Shown: positions 19,793 to 30,216 of the stretch, in pieces
Position numbering within the stretch: position 1 is the stretch's first letter
How the letters are laid out: each line of letters begins with the position of its first letter
DNA from: Aegilops tauschii subsp. strangulata
Taxonomy: Eukaryota > Streptophyta > Magnoliopsida > Poales > Poaceae
Assembly: GCF_002575655.3 (NCBI RefSeq)
Contig: NC_053037.3
Location: forward strand, 250,761,135 to 250,825,134
DNA length: 64,000 bases
Direction of reading: 5' to 3'
The notes under the pieces: generated by a model
Database searches by the model: none
What the model was told of the DNA's origin: nothing
What the model saw: the letters and a program-made list of their open reading frames with translations, nothing else
Made by a program: the position numbers and the translations under genes

Positions 19793-21811
19793 ACCTCATG
19801 TTGCTCTTGGCGAGGACGGGGTCCATTGTCGTCTTGCTCTCGATGGACTTGATGTTCTTGTCTCGCTTGAGGAGGAGCTTGTCGATCTTGACGAGGAACT
19901 TGTCGATCTTGACGAGGAGCTTGTCGATGCACACGTGCTTGGTAAATCCTTTCTTGAGCTTCGTCTCGAAGTGCTTCTTGATGTAGTCGAGCTTGTCGGC
20001 CTCGATTGGCGACGGCACGACTTGAATCTTGGAGGGCACGTTGCGCCTCAAGTGCTTGAGCTTCACGTAGTTGTTGTTCTTGACGTTGCGCCTCGGCGTC
20101 TTGTGCATCTTGATGTTGTCGCGCTTGCTCCTCTTGTTCTTGTTGTCGTTGGCGTTGCCGTTCTTGTGCTTGTGCGAAAGCAGCTTGGTTTTGACGATGT
20201 CGATGCTCTTGAGAGTCGGTGTCGTGTAGAGGATTGCGGTTAGCTTGACGGTCTTGACGCGCGGCACGACGAAGAGTATTCGATGTCGGTGTACTTGAAC
20301 CGGAGAGGGTGTCGTCGGAGTGACGACTTGAGCGGCTCCGTCTTGACGAGGACGAAGTTGTAAAAGAGCGGACCATCATGGTTCGGATATCTTCTTTGAG
20401 GGAACTCATGGATGTGTCGAAGTAGTCTCTTGTATGTTGCTCGGATTGTCGTAGGTCGGTGGCGAGATTGTCGATGCGGTCGCCCAAAGCAAGTTGTTCT
20501 TGATGCAAAGCCTGATGTGCACCAAATAGTTGAGTCTTGGTGACGTAGGATGACATGTCATCGTCTTGCTCCAAGAAGAGTGGGTTGGTAGAAGTACTTG
20601 GCCTATCCATCATTCCAAACAAAGATATGTGAGTGGGAGAAAGAGAAGAACCAATACCAAATGTACCTTGACCGATGTTGAAAATGGATCAAAGATCACT
20701 CCAATGTGTAGCAAAGAAATAGCACAATTGGTACCAATTCTTGTCGGTTCTCACACCTACACAAGTAAAAGCTTATGGTGGAGCTTGGTTAGGATGGTGG
20801 CACAAAATTTGATGCAATTGTAAGTGAGACTCAATAATGTTGGAAAAGATTCACAAATTTGCAAATGCAACAAGTAGACCAATAGCAAGATATGGTACAC
20901 GGAAACACACACGCAAATAGATAATGTGGGGTTGGGCAACCAAGGATGAGCCAAAATGTGGAATCCACCAAGATGCTCTTGTTGCACAACACTAGAGAGA
21001 CGCTAGCACGATTGCACAATAGGCGGATACGAAATTTGTGCACAACCTACTAAGCAAAAATGCAACGACTTCTATCCCAAGTATGCTATATGTATGATGT
21101 TCCTATGCTTTGATCCAAGATGATCGAGTATGACAATCGTAATGTTGTATGATGCTATGGTTCTTGCTTATAAGCTCTTTGCTTATCTTTCCGTTTTGCT
21201 TAAAAGCTTGTTTGACTCTTTGTTGTTTGAGCTCTTTTGTGATGCAATGCTTCACGAACCAAGATAGCAATTGTGTATGCGAAGACAACTTTGTGACACA
21301 AGAGATGATACCAAGATATGCAACACAATGATGGTATGTATGCTATGGGAAGTATGAACACTAATGTGCACAAGTCACGTTGTCGGCAATACTCAAAGGC
21401 TAGTCTCGATGGGTAAGTGACGCAAAAGTAAGGCTATGGGGTTATCAATGCAAATGCAAGAGAGTATGATGATATCACGATACCAAAGTGATACCAAGGT
21501 GAGGTGATACCAAAGTGATGTAGCCGTTCGTAGTAGTCCTTGGCGAAGATGAGCGGTGGTGATGTTGATGCCGAACCGTACCTAGATAGCCGAAACACAA
21601 TAGGACACGGAAACTACAACTCAAATTCTCAAAGCAAAACGGATCAAAATTGTCGGAGTTGGTAGCGGAAAGGCTATGGTGGTGCTATGCGGAAGTGGTG
21701 GTGGTATGCGGAAGTGGTGGTGGTATGCGGAAGTGTATGTGGGCTCCGGAACAAAATTGGACGAAAGTTAGGCGGTAAACAAAGTGGAGGATGGAAGTGA
21801 TGCTGTCAGGG

Positions 21812-21868
21812 GCCGGATGTCCGGGCTGATGGCCGGATGTCCGGGCCGGGCCGGATGTCCGGGCTCTG
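21812..21868 (-). repeat. Inverted-repeat array in element B leader
   Basis: Three copies of ggccggatgtccgggc-type sequence. The core CCGGA-TG-TCCGG is an inverted repeat with 5-bp arms. The same motif fills part of this element's U3 (22625-22965). Confidence 0.85.
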
Positions 21869-22150
21869 GATCCGTGGACGATCTTGAAGAACACCGCGTG
21901 GAGAGGTCAAATCCAGGGCAAAATTCGGAAGATTTTGTGGATGGAATTTGGGGAAAAGATGGGGAAAAGCTAGATCTACCTGCAACACACGAAATTCGCG
22001 GATCAAATCCAACAAAACTTCATCACACCAACAAATCACAAAAAAAATATTTGGGGCTATTTTTGTGGGGCAATTTTCGGATTAGGACGAAAAACAACAA
22101 AATCAAGCTAGAAAACAAAGAGAGGGGGCTCGGAAATCGTGATCAACGTG

Positions 22151-22163
22151 GCTCATGATACCA
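22151..22163 (-). other. Element B primer binding site, mutated
   Basis: TGGTATCA-T-GAGC on the minus strand: tRNA-Met type with an extra base compared with TGGTATCAGAGC. Confidence 0.75.
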
Positions 22164-22166
22164 AGA

Positions 22167-23247
22167 TGATGTAGGGTGGAACCCTAGATGGCCGATCTTT
22201 CACGAAAGGAGCGGATCCCTACGAAGAACGCGATGAACACGAGGGGAAACACGAGGGAAACACGAGGGGAACACGAGAGAAATCACTCAACCAACAAGAA
22301 TAGATCACACATGCGCTAGATCGATGAACACAAAGGTGAGATACATGATCCAAAGTCAACAAAGGACGATACATAGGGTAACTGGTTCTTCTCCGTGAGG
22401 TCTTGAGGGGGCCGCCCAAGAGGGGGTCTTGAATCCAAGGGGATCTTCTCCGTAGAGGGGTCGCGGTCTCTCTCGTGGAGTAGATCCGTAATGGTGAGCA
22501 AAGCTCTATCTCACATATGAGCTAATCCTTTGCTAACCCTAGAAAGAGGAAGGGGATGGAGTATATATAGTCTAGGGGGTCGAAGAGGTACATGGGCCTC
22601 GGCCCTTTACTGTGCGCAGACAGGTGGAGCCGGATGTCCGGGCGTCGGGCCGGATGTCCGGGCCTTCAGGAGGTGCCGGATGTCTGGGCTGGGGGCCGGA
22701 TGTCCGGGCTGGCGCTACTGCATTCTGTGCTCTCTGGATAGGCGGGGCCGGATGTCCGGGGCTTCAGGAGGAGCCGGATGTCCGGGCTGGCGGCGATAGT
22801 TTCTGTAGGTTCTGGTGCATGGCGCCGGATTTCCGGGCTTCTGGCCGGATGTCCGGGCCGGGGCCGGATGTCCGGGGCCTGTAGATGTTGGGCGGCTGGG
22901 ATGTGGCTGTAGTAGATGTCTCCAGCGGCCGGATGTCCGGGGCTGGGGCCGGATGTCCGGGCCCTGGAGCTGTCTTCTTCTCCTTCCGGCGGTTCTCTTC
23001 ATCCGTGAACTTGGCGGCTTGTCCGTCTTCACGTGCATCCTCGGGAGGTTCCTCTTGACACCTGATCATGCATAGCATATCGGACTTAGGTAGTAGCCAT
23101 GTCTCGAGTGGATCATATGTGATATCACTAAGGAAGGAAGTCACCTCGTTCTCGAGAGCTCTAGCTCGTGCTCGTGTCATGGGTCCTCTTGGCTCTTGAT
23201 GAGACGATGGTAGATCCATGGGGATGATCATGGGATGCTGCGCATCA
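22167..23247 (-). repeat. Element B 5' LTR
   Basis: 1081 bp, beginning TGATGCGCAGCATCC and ending CTACATCA on the minus strand. It encodes a polyprotein-tail-like segment (GPMTRARARALENEVTSF, YDPLETWLLPKSDMLCMIR) in U3. TATA lies at 22561-22570. It abuts the body of element C at 23248 without a PPT, so B appears to be inserted into C rather than being C's own 3' LTR. Confidence 0.85.
22625..22965 (-). repeat. Inverted-repeat array in element B U3 (about 11 copies)
   Basis: Copies of CCGGATGTCCGG (two with one change) at irregular spacing, near 22630, 22651, 22676, 22697, 22749, 22774, 22832, 22848, 22864, 22929 and 22946. It lies upstream of the TATA box on the element strand. Confidence 0.9.
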
Positions 23248-25696
23248 ATATGGTGCACACAAGTATGAGGATCATGCAATTGATGGGATGGATCAAAATC
23301 TCCTAAAATGTATGAGGAAACTATGGGGGTCTCCTCATGAGCAATAGCGGAAGCATAACATGGAGAATATTGACAACATGGCAAACAATGCATTTCCGAA
23401 GCTAGGTTGTCATGGCATGGCATATGAGATAAATGATGCAAAGGAAGCATATCAATATCATCGCAAGAAAAACAAATACCAATCACCATGGGCTTGTCAT
23501 CTATGCCATATGTGCAAATTGGGTTTATTTTAATGACATATGCATAGTCACTATGACGAGATTGCAAATGTGACATATGGGTGATCTCATTCATAGCATA
23601 TGACAAGTCAAGTGGATTATCAAACATGATGTGACCAAGAGAATTATCACAAGAAATCCCATGTAACATGGCATCACAACTAATAGACTCCTCATGGCAA
23701 TCGTCAAACTCATCATAAATGGGTAAGTCATCGCATGGGGAAATCATACTAGCATGAAGCATGGTAATAGGTGGATCAACATCATGCAAGCAATCAATAT
23801 CAAGAATGTCCACTAGTGGGACTAGAGCATCACCTTCACCTATGTTACCTTGTTCATTCCACTCAAGTGGTGTAGGTGAGGTGGTAAAGACCAAATGGTG
23901 GTCATCTTCATCGTGATGGAACCATGTGGGGGGTGCATCATAGTCCACCATGGCCATCGTCATGTCCGAAGGGAGGACGAAGTCGTCGAGCATCGGCGCG
24001 TCATCATATATGGAACCTAGCACCAAAGGAGAAGACACAATAGAGGTAGAGGTTAAGTTGTTAGAAAACGAAATGGCCTCATATGCCTCATCAACTATCT
24101 CACTCTCTCTATGTGGTGGTTCACTCACTCCCTCAAGGTAGGTGCACTCAAACTCACATATGGTGGAGTCACTCATCTCACTCAAATGGTGGGGGTTGTG
24201 GCTCTCCTCACATGGGAATTGGGGCAACTCATGAGATATGGGGTAGTGGTGAAGTCACTCTCAATCTCAATATGGTGGCTAAAGTCACTCAAGTCATCAT
24301 ACGTCACCGTGGTCGAAGGGAAAATCCCATGCTCAACCGTCCCGTCGTCGTCGCCATGGATGAAGGCCGAAGATGGCACATCATCACTCTCGTCGTGGAT
24401 GAAGGCCGAAGATGGCACAACATCACTCTCGTCCATGACCGAAGGGAAAATCCCATGCTCGATCATCTCGTCACCGTCGCCGTGGATGAAGGCCGAAGAT
24501 GGCACAACATCACTCTCGCCTCCTAAGATGGAAGCATCATCCTTGCTCGTCACCATGTCGCTTGCCTCCAAAGCTTGGTCCTTGAAGGTCTCCGTAGTCG
24601 TACTCGTTGCCGCACCATCTTGAAAAAGAGTCATGGAGGACTCGGCATCATCAATGCCACAAAGAGGGATGGCGGTGAAGTTGAACTTGGGAGGATCGTC
24701 TTGGAGCTCGTCGGACTTGGACATCGTGGTGGTACTAGCCTCATGCTCGCCGTGTTGGAGCTTGGTCTTCGAGAAGTGTGTTTGGGGTCGAGAAGCCTTG
24801 GCCTTCATGAGTTCTTGTTCCGCCTTGAGAGCACCAATGTAGTTGTCGTCGAGGGACTTGTAGTTCTCAAGGAAGATAGTCTTGGAGATGTCGTTGTTCA
24901 ATCCCATCATGAAGTGGACCTTCACTGACATGGGGTCGTCCATGCCGGCTCGTCGCAAGGCTTTCTTCATCTCCTTGAAGTACTCGTCGATGGACTTAGA
25001 TCCTTGGATGGTGTTCTCCCATTGGCGTAGAAGTTGTTCCGTGTAGGTTGGAGGCACGAACTCTCGCCGCAAAGCTTTCTTCGTCTTGGGCCAACTCATG
25101 TCGTAGGTCTCCGAAGGTGTGTGAAGCCACCATGTGGACGCGTAGTCGTGGAAGTTTCTTGAGGCACACTTCACTTGATCTTCGGGAGGTACTTGATGTA
25201 GCTTGAGGTAGTCGTCCATCAAACGCTCCCACTCGAGATACTCCTCGGGTTCTAGAGTCCCATAGAAAGGAATCTCGTGGTTGGTGTCGAGGTCGTAGTA
25301 GCTCGTGGAAGTCGCGGACTTGAGCTTGGGGAGCTTCTCTTGAGGTGCTTGTGGGCGAAGATGCCGTATGTCCGTAGGCGAAGATGCCTTGAAGTCGCTT
25401 GGCGAAGATGCCAAGGGAGATGGTGAAGTCGTTGAGCGGTTGTTGGTGTTGAGCTCTTGACCTTCACGTTCTTGTTGGTGATGGTGTCGATGCCGATGTG
25501 ACCTTGCCGAAGATGGTAGCTCGGAAGCATGTGCACTTGAGCGTCTTCTCGAAGATGAGGAAGATCGCTTGTAGGACTTGATGAGGGCTTTGATCCCCTC
25601 CATTTGAGCTTGCATCTTGGCGTCGTTGGAGTTGTTTGTGGCATCGAACTCGTCGTTGTTGTTGTAGACCGAAGGTGAAATGCCTTGCCTATCCAT
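23248..25696 (-). pseudogene. Element C Gag plus unknown Asp-rich ORF, one frameshift, 3' truncated
   Basis: ATG at 25696 (MDRQGISPSVY). An Asn run and a Ser/Arg/His-rich region precede a Gag domain (PFYGTLEPEEYLEWERLMDD, STWWLHTP, REFVPPTYTEQLLRQWENT, FMMGLNNDISKT). No zinc knuckle. An acidic unknown part follows: the ESDVVPSSAFIH unit occurs three times, encoded by a minisatellite at about 24300-24520. A 1-nt deletion near 24235 relative to element D1 shifts the frame; the other frame continues (CEESHNPHHLSEMSDSTIC, DDAPMLDDFVLPSDMTMAM, HLSHMPCH) until element B's LTR begins after DPHTCVHH. It matches D1's protein closely, so this is a family protein, but no known domain besides Gag was recognised. 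Confidence 0.75.
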
Positions 25697-27706
25697 CACA
25701 AGACTCGAGTAGAGGTGAGTAGGAAATGAGATAAACAATACCAAGTTACCTTTTCCCAAAGTTGAGGATGTATCCCGTTTCACTCAATGTGAGATGAAAG
25801 AATAGTGGAATTGGTACCGGACTTGTTCACTCACACCTATCAAGTAAAGCTTATGGAGTAGCTTGGTGAGGATAGTGGCAAAAGAATTTGATGCTAAATG
25901 TTAGCAAGAGTGAATAATGTTGGAAAAGATTCACAAATTCTCAAGAGAAACAAGTAGACCAATAGCAATATGTGGTACACGGAAACACACACACACGGAT
26001 AGATAAATGGGGTCGTGCAACCAAGGAATGAGCACAAAATGTGGAATCCACGGAAAACGCTCGTGTTGCACAACTCAAGAGAGACGCTAGCACGATTGCT
26101 CAATAGGCGGATACGACACTTGTGCACAACCTATGATATGCAAAATGGATAAACTTCTATCCCAAGTATGCTATGTATGTATGGTTCCCGGTGTTCGCTC
26201 AAGATGATCCAAGATGATCGGATATGACAATCTTATGTGCAATGTGGTATGATGCTATGGCACTTGCTTACAAGCTCTTTGCTCTTTTTTCTTTTGCTTA
26301 AAAGCTTATTCTTTTTTTTGATATGGCTACTATGCGAAATGCACAAACCAAGATAGCAATTGTGTATATGCGGGAACAATCTTGTGACACAAGAGATGAT
26401 ATGATGATACCAATATGATATGGTATGTATGCAATGGAAGGGTGGATCACTAATGTGCACAAGTAACGTTGCCGACAATACTCAAAGGCTAGTCTCGATA
26501 GGTAAGTGACGCAAAAATGGGCTAAGGGGTTAACAATGTAATGGCAAGAATGTACAATGATGGGATACCACGATACCAAGATGATATAGAGGTTACCGTT
26601 CTTGCTTACGGTTAGGGTGTCAAATTGGTGAAGTGGTCGATGTCGATGACGACCTCGTGGCGATGATGAGTAGCGGTATTCTTGATGTAGATACCAAGAT
26701 GATGTAGACCCGTCCCTAAGCAGCCGAAACACCTTAGGAAACGGTAAAAACCGCAAACTCAAAATCTCCAAAGGCAAATGCCAAATGGTGGTAGCGGGGA
26801 TGGCAATGTGGAAGTGGTGGTGGTGGTTGATGAAGAAGCAACCGTCCCTAAGTAGCTGAAACACCTTAGGAGACTCAAGTCACCACTCAAACAACCACAA
26901 TTGCTAAATGGGTTAGGTTGCGGAAGGCTACGGTGGGTTTTGCGGATGATATGGTGGAAGGCCTAGGCAAAGATGCCGAAATGTCAAAATTTTGATGGAG
27001 TCAAATGATGTTGGAACCTATCTAGGTGGATGGGGGATGTCAATAGCTACTCAACGAGCTAAAGAACACGAAAATCGGACTCCGGATGTGGAAGTTATGG
27101 CCGAAACGGTGAAGTGGACGCGACTGCTGTAGGGGGGCCGTGTGCACGGGGTCTAGGGCCCGTGGGCACGGGGTGCCGTGCGCACGGTACACACACCAAG
27201 GGCACGGGGTCACCTGGGACACGCGGGTTTGGCGGATTTCTTCCCGATCTGGGCTCCAAATGGATGGATCTCGTTGCTGGGGTTTAGCTGGGGGTATGGG
27301 GGTGGTATGGGAGGGTGGGTGGTCGAAGGGACAGCGGCCGAAGCGCACTGGAAGGGTCGTGCGCACGGGGTCTGTCTGGCCCGTGTGCATGGGGTCCCGA
27401 TGGCCTGTGTGCACGGGGTGCTCTGTGAGCGGACGAACTGCTCCGGATCCGTGGGTAATCTCGAAATTGCGGTCAAAATCGAAGGATGGAAGGTAGGGGA
27501 AGGTGGAGGAAAGCTAGATCCACTTGAAACCAAGCAAATCCATGGATCAAATCCAACAAAACCTCATCAAACCAACAAATCACAAAAAAATTGGGGCTAT
27601 TTTTGGTGGGGAATTTTCGAGTTTAGGACGAAATCACACAAAACAAGGCTAGAAAACACGAAGGGGGCTCCAATTTCGTGAGAAACCATGGCTCAGGATA
27701 CCAAGA
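25697..27706 (-). other. Element C leader (5' UTR)
   Basis: About 2 kb without a credible ORF. It has two copies of the conserved stem-loop (26710-26744 and about 26842-26872), an inverted-repeat array of CCCGTG-x-CACGGG type (27138-27420), and the PBS-proximal block shared with B and D2 (about 27565-27650). The mutated PBS is at 27691-27703. Confidence 0.75.
27138..27420 (-). repeat. Inverted-repeat array in element C leader
   Basis: Copies of ccgtgtgcacgggg, cccgtgggcacgggg, ccgtgcgcacgg, cgtgcgcacgggg and similar. The core CCCGTG-CACGGG has 6-bp arms. The same motif occupies this element's U3 (36705-36890), but is not the motif of B or D. Confidence 0.85.
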
Positions 27707-28115
27707 TGTTGTAGGGTGGAACCCTATGGGGAGATCTTTCACGAATTGGAGGGGGAATCCCAAAGAACAAGATGAACACAAGAGATAAAACAAGAGGAAC
27801 ACTCAAGGACAAGTCCAATCACACATCCACTAGACAATCAAACACACAAGATCCACAAGGTACATGAACAACAAAAGGAAATAGGATACATGGTAGAGTT
27901 CATCCCAAATCCTATGAAGGAGATGAGGGCTTGATTTATCCACTAGGGATCTTCTCCAATGGAGGCCTTGAACTCCAATGAAGTGTCTCTTTCTCAAGAG
28001 GAATCCCACAAGGGGAGATACATGAGCTAAGCTCTAGTGTTTAGTTCTATTCTCAGCCAAGTCTAAATGGAGGAGATGAAGGAGTATATATAGTCCTAGG
28101 CAAAGAGAGGGATAA
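27707..28115 (-). repeat. Element C 5' LTR, R/U5-side half
   Basis: From the LTR end (tgttgtagggtgg on the plus strand) to the Angela-type insertion, including the 5-bp target copy gataa (28111-28115). TATA (tatatatag) is at about 28084-28094. Its other half resumes at 36657. Confidence 0.88.
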
Positions 28116-29830
28116 TGTTGGGGAACGTAGTAATTTCAAAAAATTTCCTACGCACACGCAAGATCATGGTGATGCATAGCAACGAGAGGGGAGAGTGTTG
28201 TCCACGTACCCTCGTAGACCGATAGCGGAAGCGTTATCACAACGCGGTTGATGTAGTCGTACGTCTTCACGATCCGACCGATCAAGTATCGAACGTACGG
28301 CACCTCCGAGTTCTACACACGTTCAGCTTGATGACGTCCCTCGAACTCCGATCCAGCCGAGTGTTGAGGGAGAGTTTCATCAGCACGACGGCGTGGTGAC
28401 GATGATGATGTTCCACCGACGCAGGGCTTCGCCTAACCTCCGCAACGGTATTATTGAGGTGTAATATGGTGGAAGGGGGCACCGCACACGGCTAAGAGAT
28501 CTCAAGGATCAATTGTTGTGTCCATGGGGTGCCCCCTGCCCCCGTATATAAAGGAGCAAGGGAGGAGGAGGCCGGCCCTAGGAGGGGGCGCACCAAGTGT
28601 TGAGTCCTACTAGGACTCCCTAGTCCTAGTAGGATTCCACCTCCCATATGGAATAGGAAAAGAGGAAGGGAAAAAGAGAAGGAAGGAAGGGGGCGCCCCC
28701 CTTCCCTAGTCCAATTCGGACCAGACCAAGGGGAGGGGTGCGGCCACCCTTGAGGCCCTTTTTCTTCTTTCCCGTATGGCCCAATAAGGCCCAATACGTA
28801 TTCCCGTAACTCTCCGCTACTCCGAAAAATACCCGAATCACTCGGAACCTTTCCGAAGTCCGAATATAGTCGTCCAATATATCGATCTTTACGTCTCGAC
28901 CATTTCGAGACTCCTCATCATATCCCCGATCTCATACGGGACTCCGAACTCCTTCGGTACATCAAAACTCAATAAAACTGTCATCGTAACGTTAAGCGTG
29001 CGGACCCTACGGGTTCGAGAACTATGTAGACATGACCGAGACACGTCTCCGGTCAATAACCAATAGCGGGACCTGGATGCCCATATTGGCTCCCACATAT
29101 TCTACGAAGATCTTTATCGGTCAGACCGCATAACAACATACGTTGTTCCCTTTGTCACCGGTATGTTACTTGCCCGAGATTTGATCGTCGGTATCTCGAT
29201 ACCTAGTTCAATCTCGTTACCGGCAAGTCTCTTTACTCGTTCCGTAACACATCATCCTGCAACTAACTCATTAGTCACAATGCTTGCAAGGCTTATAGTG
29301 ATGTGCATTACCGAGTGGGCCCAGAGATACCTCTCCGACAATTGGAGTGACAAATCCTAATCTCGAAATACGCCAACCCAACAAGTACCTTTGGAGACAC
29401 CTGTAGAGCACCTTTATAGTCACCCATTTACGTTGTGACGTTTGGTAGCACACAAAGTGTTTCTCCGGTAAACGGGAGTTGCATAATCTCATAGTCATAG
29501 GAACATGTATAAGTCATGAAGAAAGCAATAGCAACATACTAAACGATCGAGTGCTAAGCTAACGGAATGGGTCAAGTCAATCACGTCATTATCCTAATGA
29601 GGTGATCCCGTTAATCAAATGACAACTCATGTCTATGGCTAGGAAACATAACCATCTTTGATTAACGAGCTAGTCAAGTAGAGGCATACTAGTGACACTC
29701 TGTTTGTCTATGTATTCACACATGTATTATGTTTCCGGTTAATACAATTCTAGCATGAATAATAAACATTTATCATGATATAAGGAAATAAATAATACTT
29801 TATTATTGCCTCTAGGGCATATTTCCTTCA
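28116..29830 (-). repeat. Angela-type 3' LTR
   Basis: Copy of 34940-36651 with scattered substitutions. The PPT precedes it on the element strand (CAAGTGGGAGAC, plus-strand 29831-29842). Confidence 0.95.
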
Positions 29831-29842
29831 GTCTCCCACTTG
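29831..29842 (-). other. Angela-type polypurine tract
   Basis: CAAGTGGGAGAC on the minus strand directly before the 3' LTR; position and sequence are typical for this family. Confidence 0.8.
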
Positions 29843-30216
29843 CACTAGAGTCAATAATCTAGTTCACATCGCCATGTGATTTAACATCAATAGTTCACAT
29901 CACCATGTGATTAACACCCATAGTTCACATCGTCATGTGACCATCACCCAAAGGGTTTACTAGAGTCAGTAATCTAGTTCACATCGCTATGTGATTAACA
30001 CCCAAAGAGTACTAAGGTGTGATCATGTTTTGCTTGTGAGATAATTTTAGTCAACGGGTCTGTCATATTCAGATCCGTAAGTATTTTGCAAATTTCAATG
30101 TCTACAATGCTCTGCACGGAGCTACTCTAGCTAATTGCTCCCACTTTCAATATGTATCTAGACCGAGACTTAGAGTCATCTAGATTTAGTGTCAAAACTT
30201 GCATCGACGTAACCCT
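29843..30216 (-). other. Angela-type 3' untranslated region / decayed RNase H end
   Basis: About 370 bp between the last recognisable coding fragment and the PPT. It contains three near-repeats of gttcacatcgccatgtgatt type (about 29860-29995), a feature of this family's 3' region. Confidence 0.6.

Larger units (their letters stand above)
13478..20613 (-). pseudogene. Element B Gag-protease ORF, split by element A
   Basis: The ORF opens at an ATG pair at 20613/20610 (MMDRPS) and runs to 19793; it is broken by element A and resumes at 15015, continuing to about 13478. If A and one copy of the 5-bp duplication are disregarded, the flanks are in the same frame. Parts in order: a coiled Q/R/E-rich N-terminal region with EQHE repeats, a retrotransposon Gag domain (MPKFTGSNDPEEYISW through QTMARFLNGLNHPIKK), a CCHC zinc knuckle (CFTCGGRGHKSFEC) and a protease with VIIDGGSCHNLAS and LLLGRPWQFD. 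Apart from the insertion this region is open, so gag itself decayed little before A arrived. Confidence 0.85.
20614..22166 (-). other. Element B leader (5' UTR)
   Basis: About 1.5 kb with no credible ORF. It contains a degenerate version of the family stem-loop at 21576-21610, three inverted repeats of CCGGATGTCCGG type at about 21812-21868, and a PBS-proximal block (accaacaaatcacaaaaaaa near 22030) shared with elements C and D2. Confidence 0.75.
13026..23247 (-). mobile_element. Element B: Ty3/gypsy retrotransposon, truncated and interrupted by element A
   Basis: Read on the minus strand: 5' LTR 23247-22167, tRNA-Met PBS, leader to about 20614, gag-protease, then part of RT, which breaks off at 13026 against the tandem array. 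The 3' part of RT, RNase H, integrase and the 3' LTR are missing. Element A (15016-19792) sits inside gag. The rest of RT is fused to protease by an internal deletion near 13470. The gag resembles centromeric/chromovirus-type gags in its FLNGLN block. It is the only member of its LTR family here that still shows PR and RT. Confidence 0.85.

Noticed and set aside
22625..22965. Regularly recurring short palindromic repeats that superficially recall a CRISPR array
   Set aside because: Spacing is irregular, intervals are short, the setting is a plant LTR, and no cas genes exist. They are U3 inverted repeats of a retroelement.
27140..27681. Plus-strand ORFs over the GC-rich repeats of element C's leader
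   Set aside because: They run antisense to the element and arise from the repeated inverted-repeat motif and GC content.
28282..29498. ORFs inside the Angela-type LTRs (repeated at 35106-36319)
   Set aside because: They occur in both LTRs by duplication and have no coding signature; the LTR is known to be non-coding.
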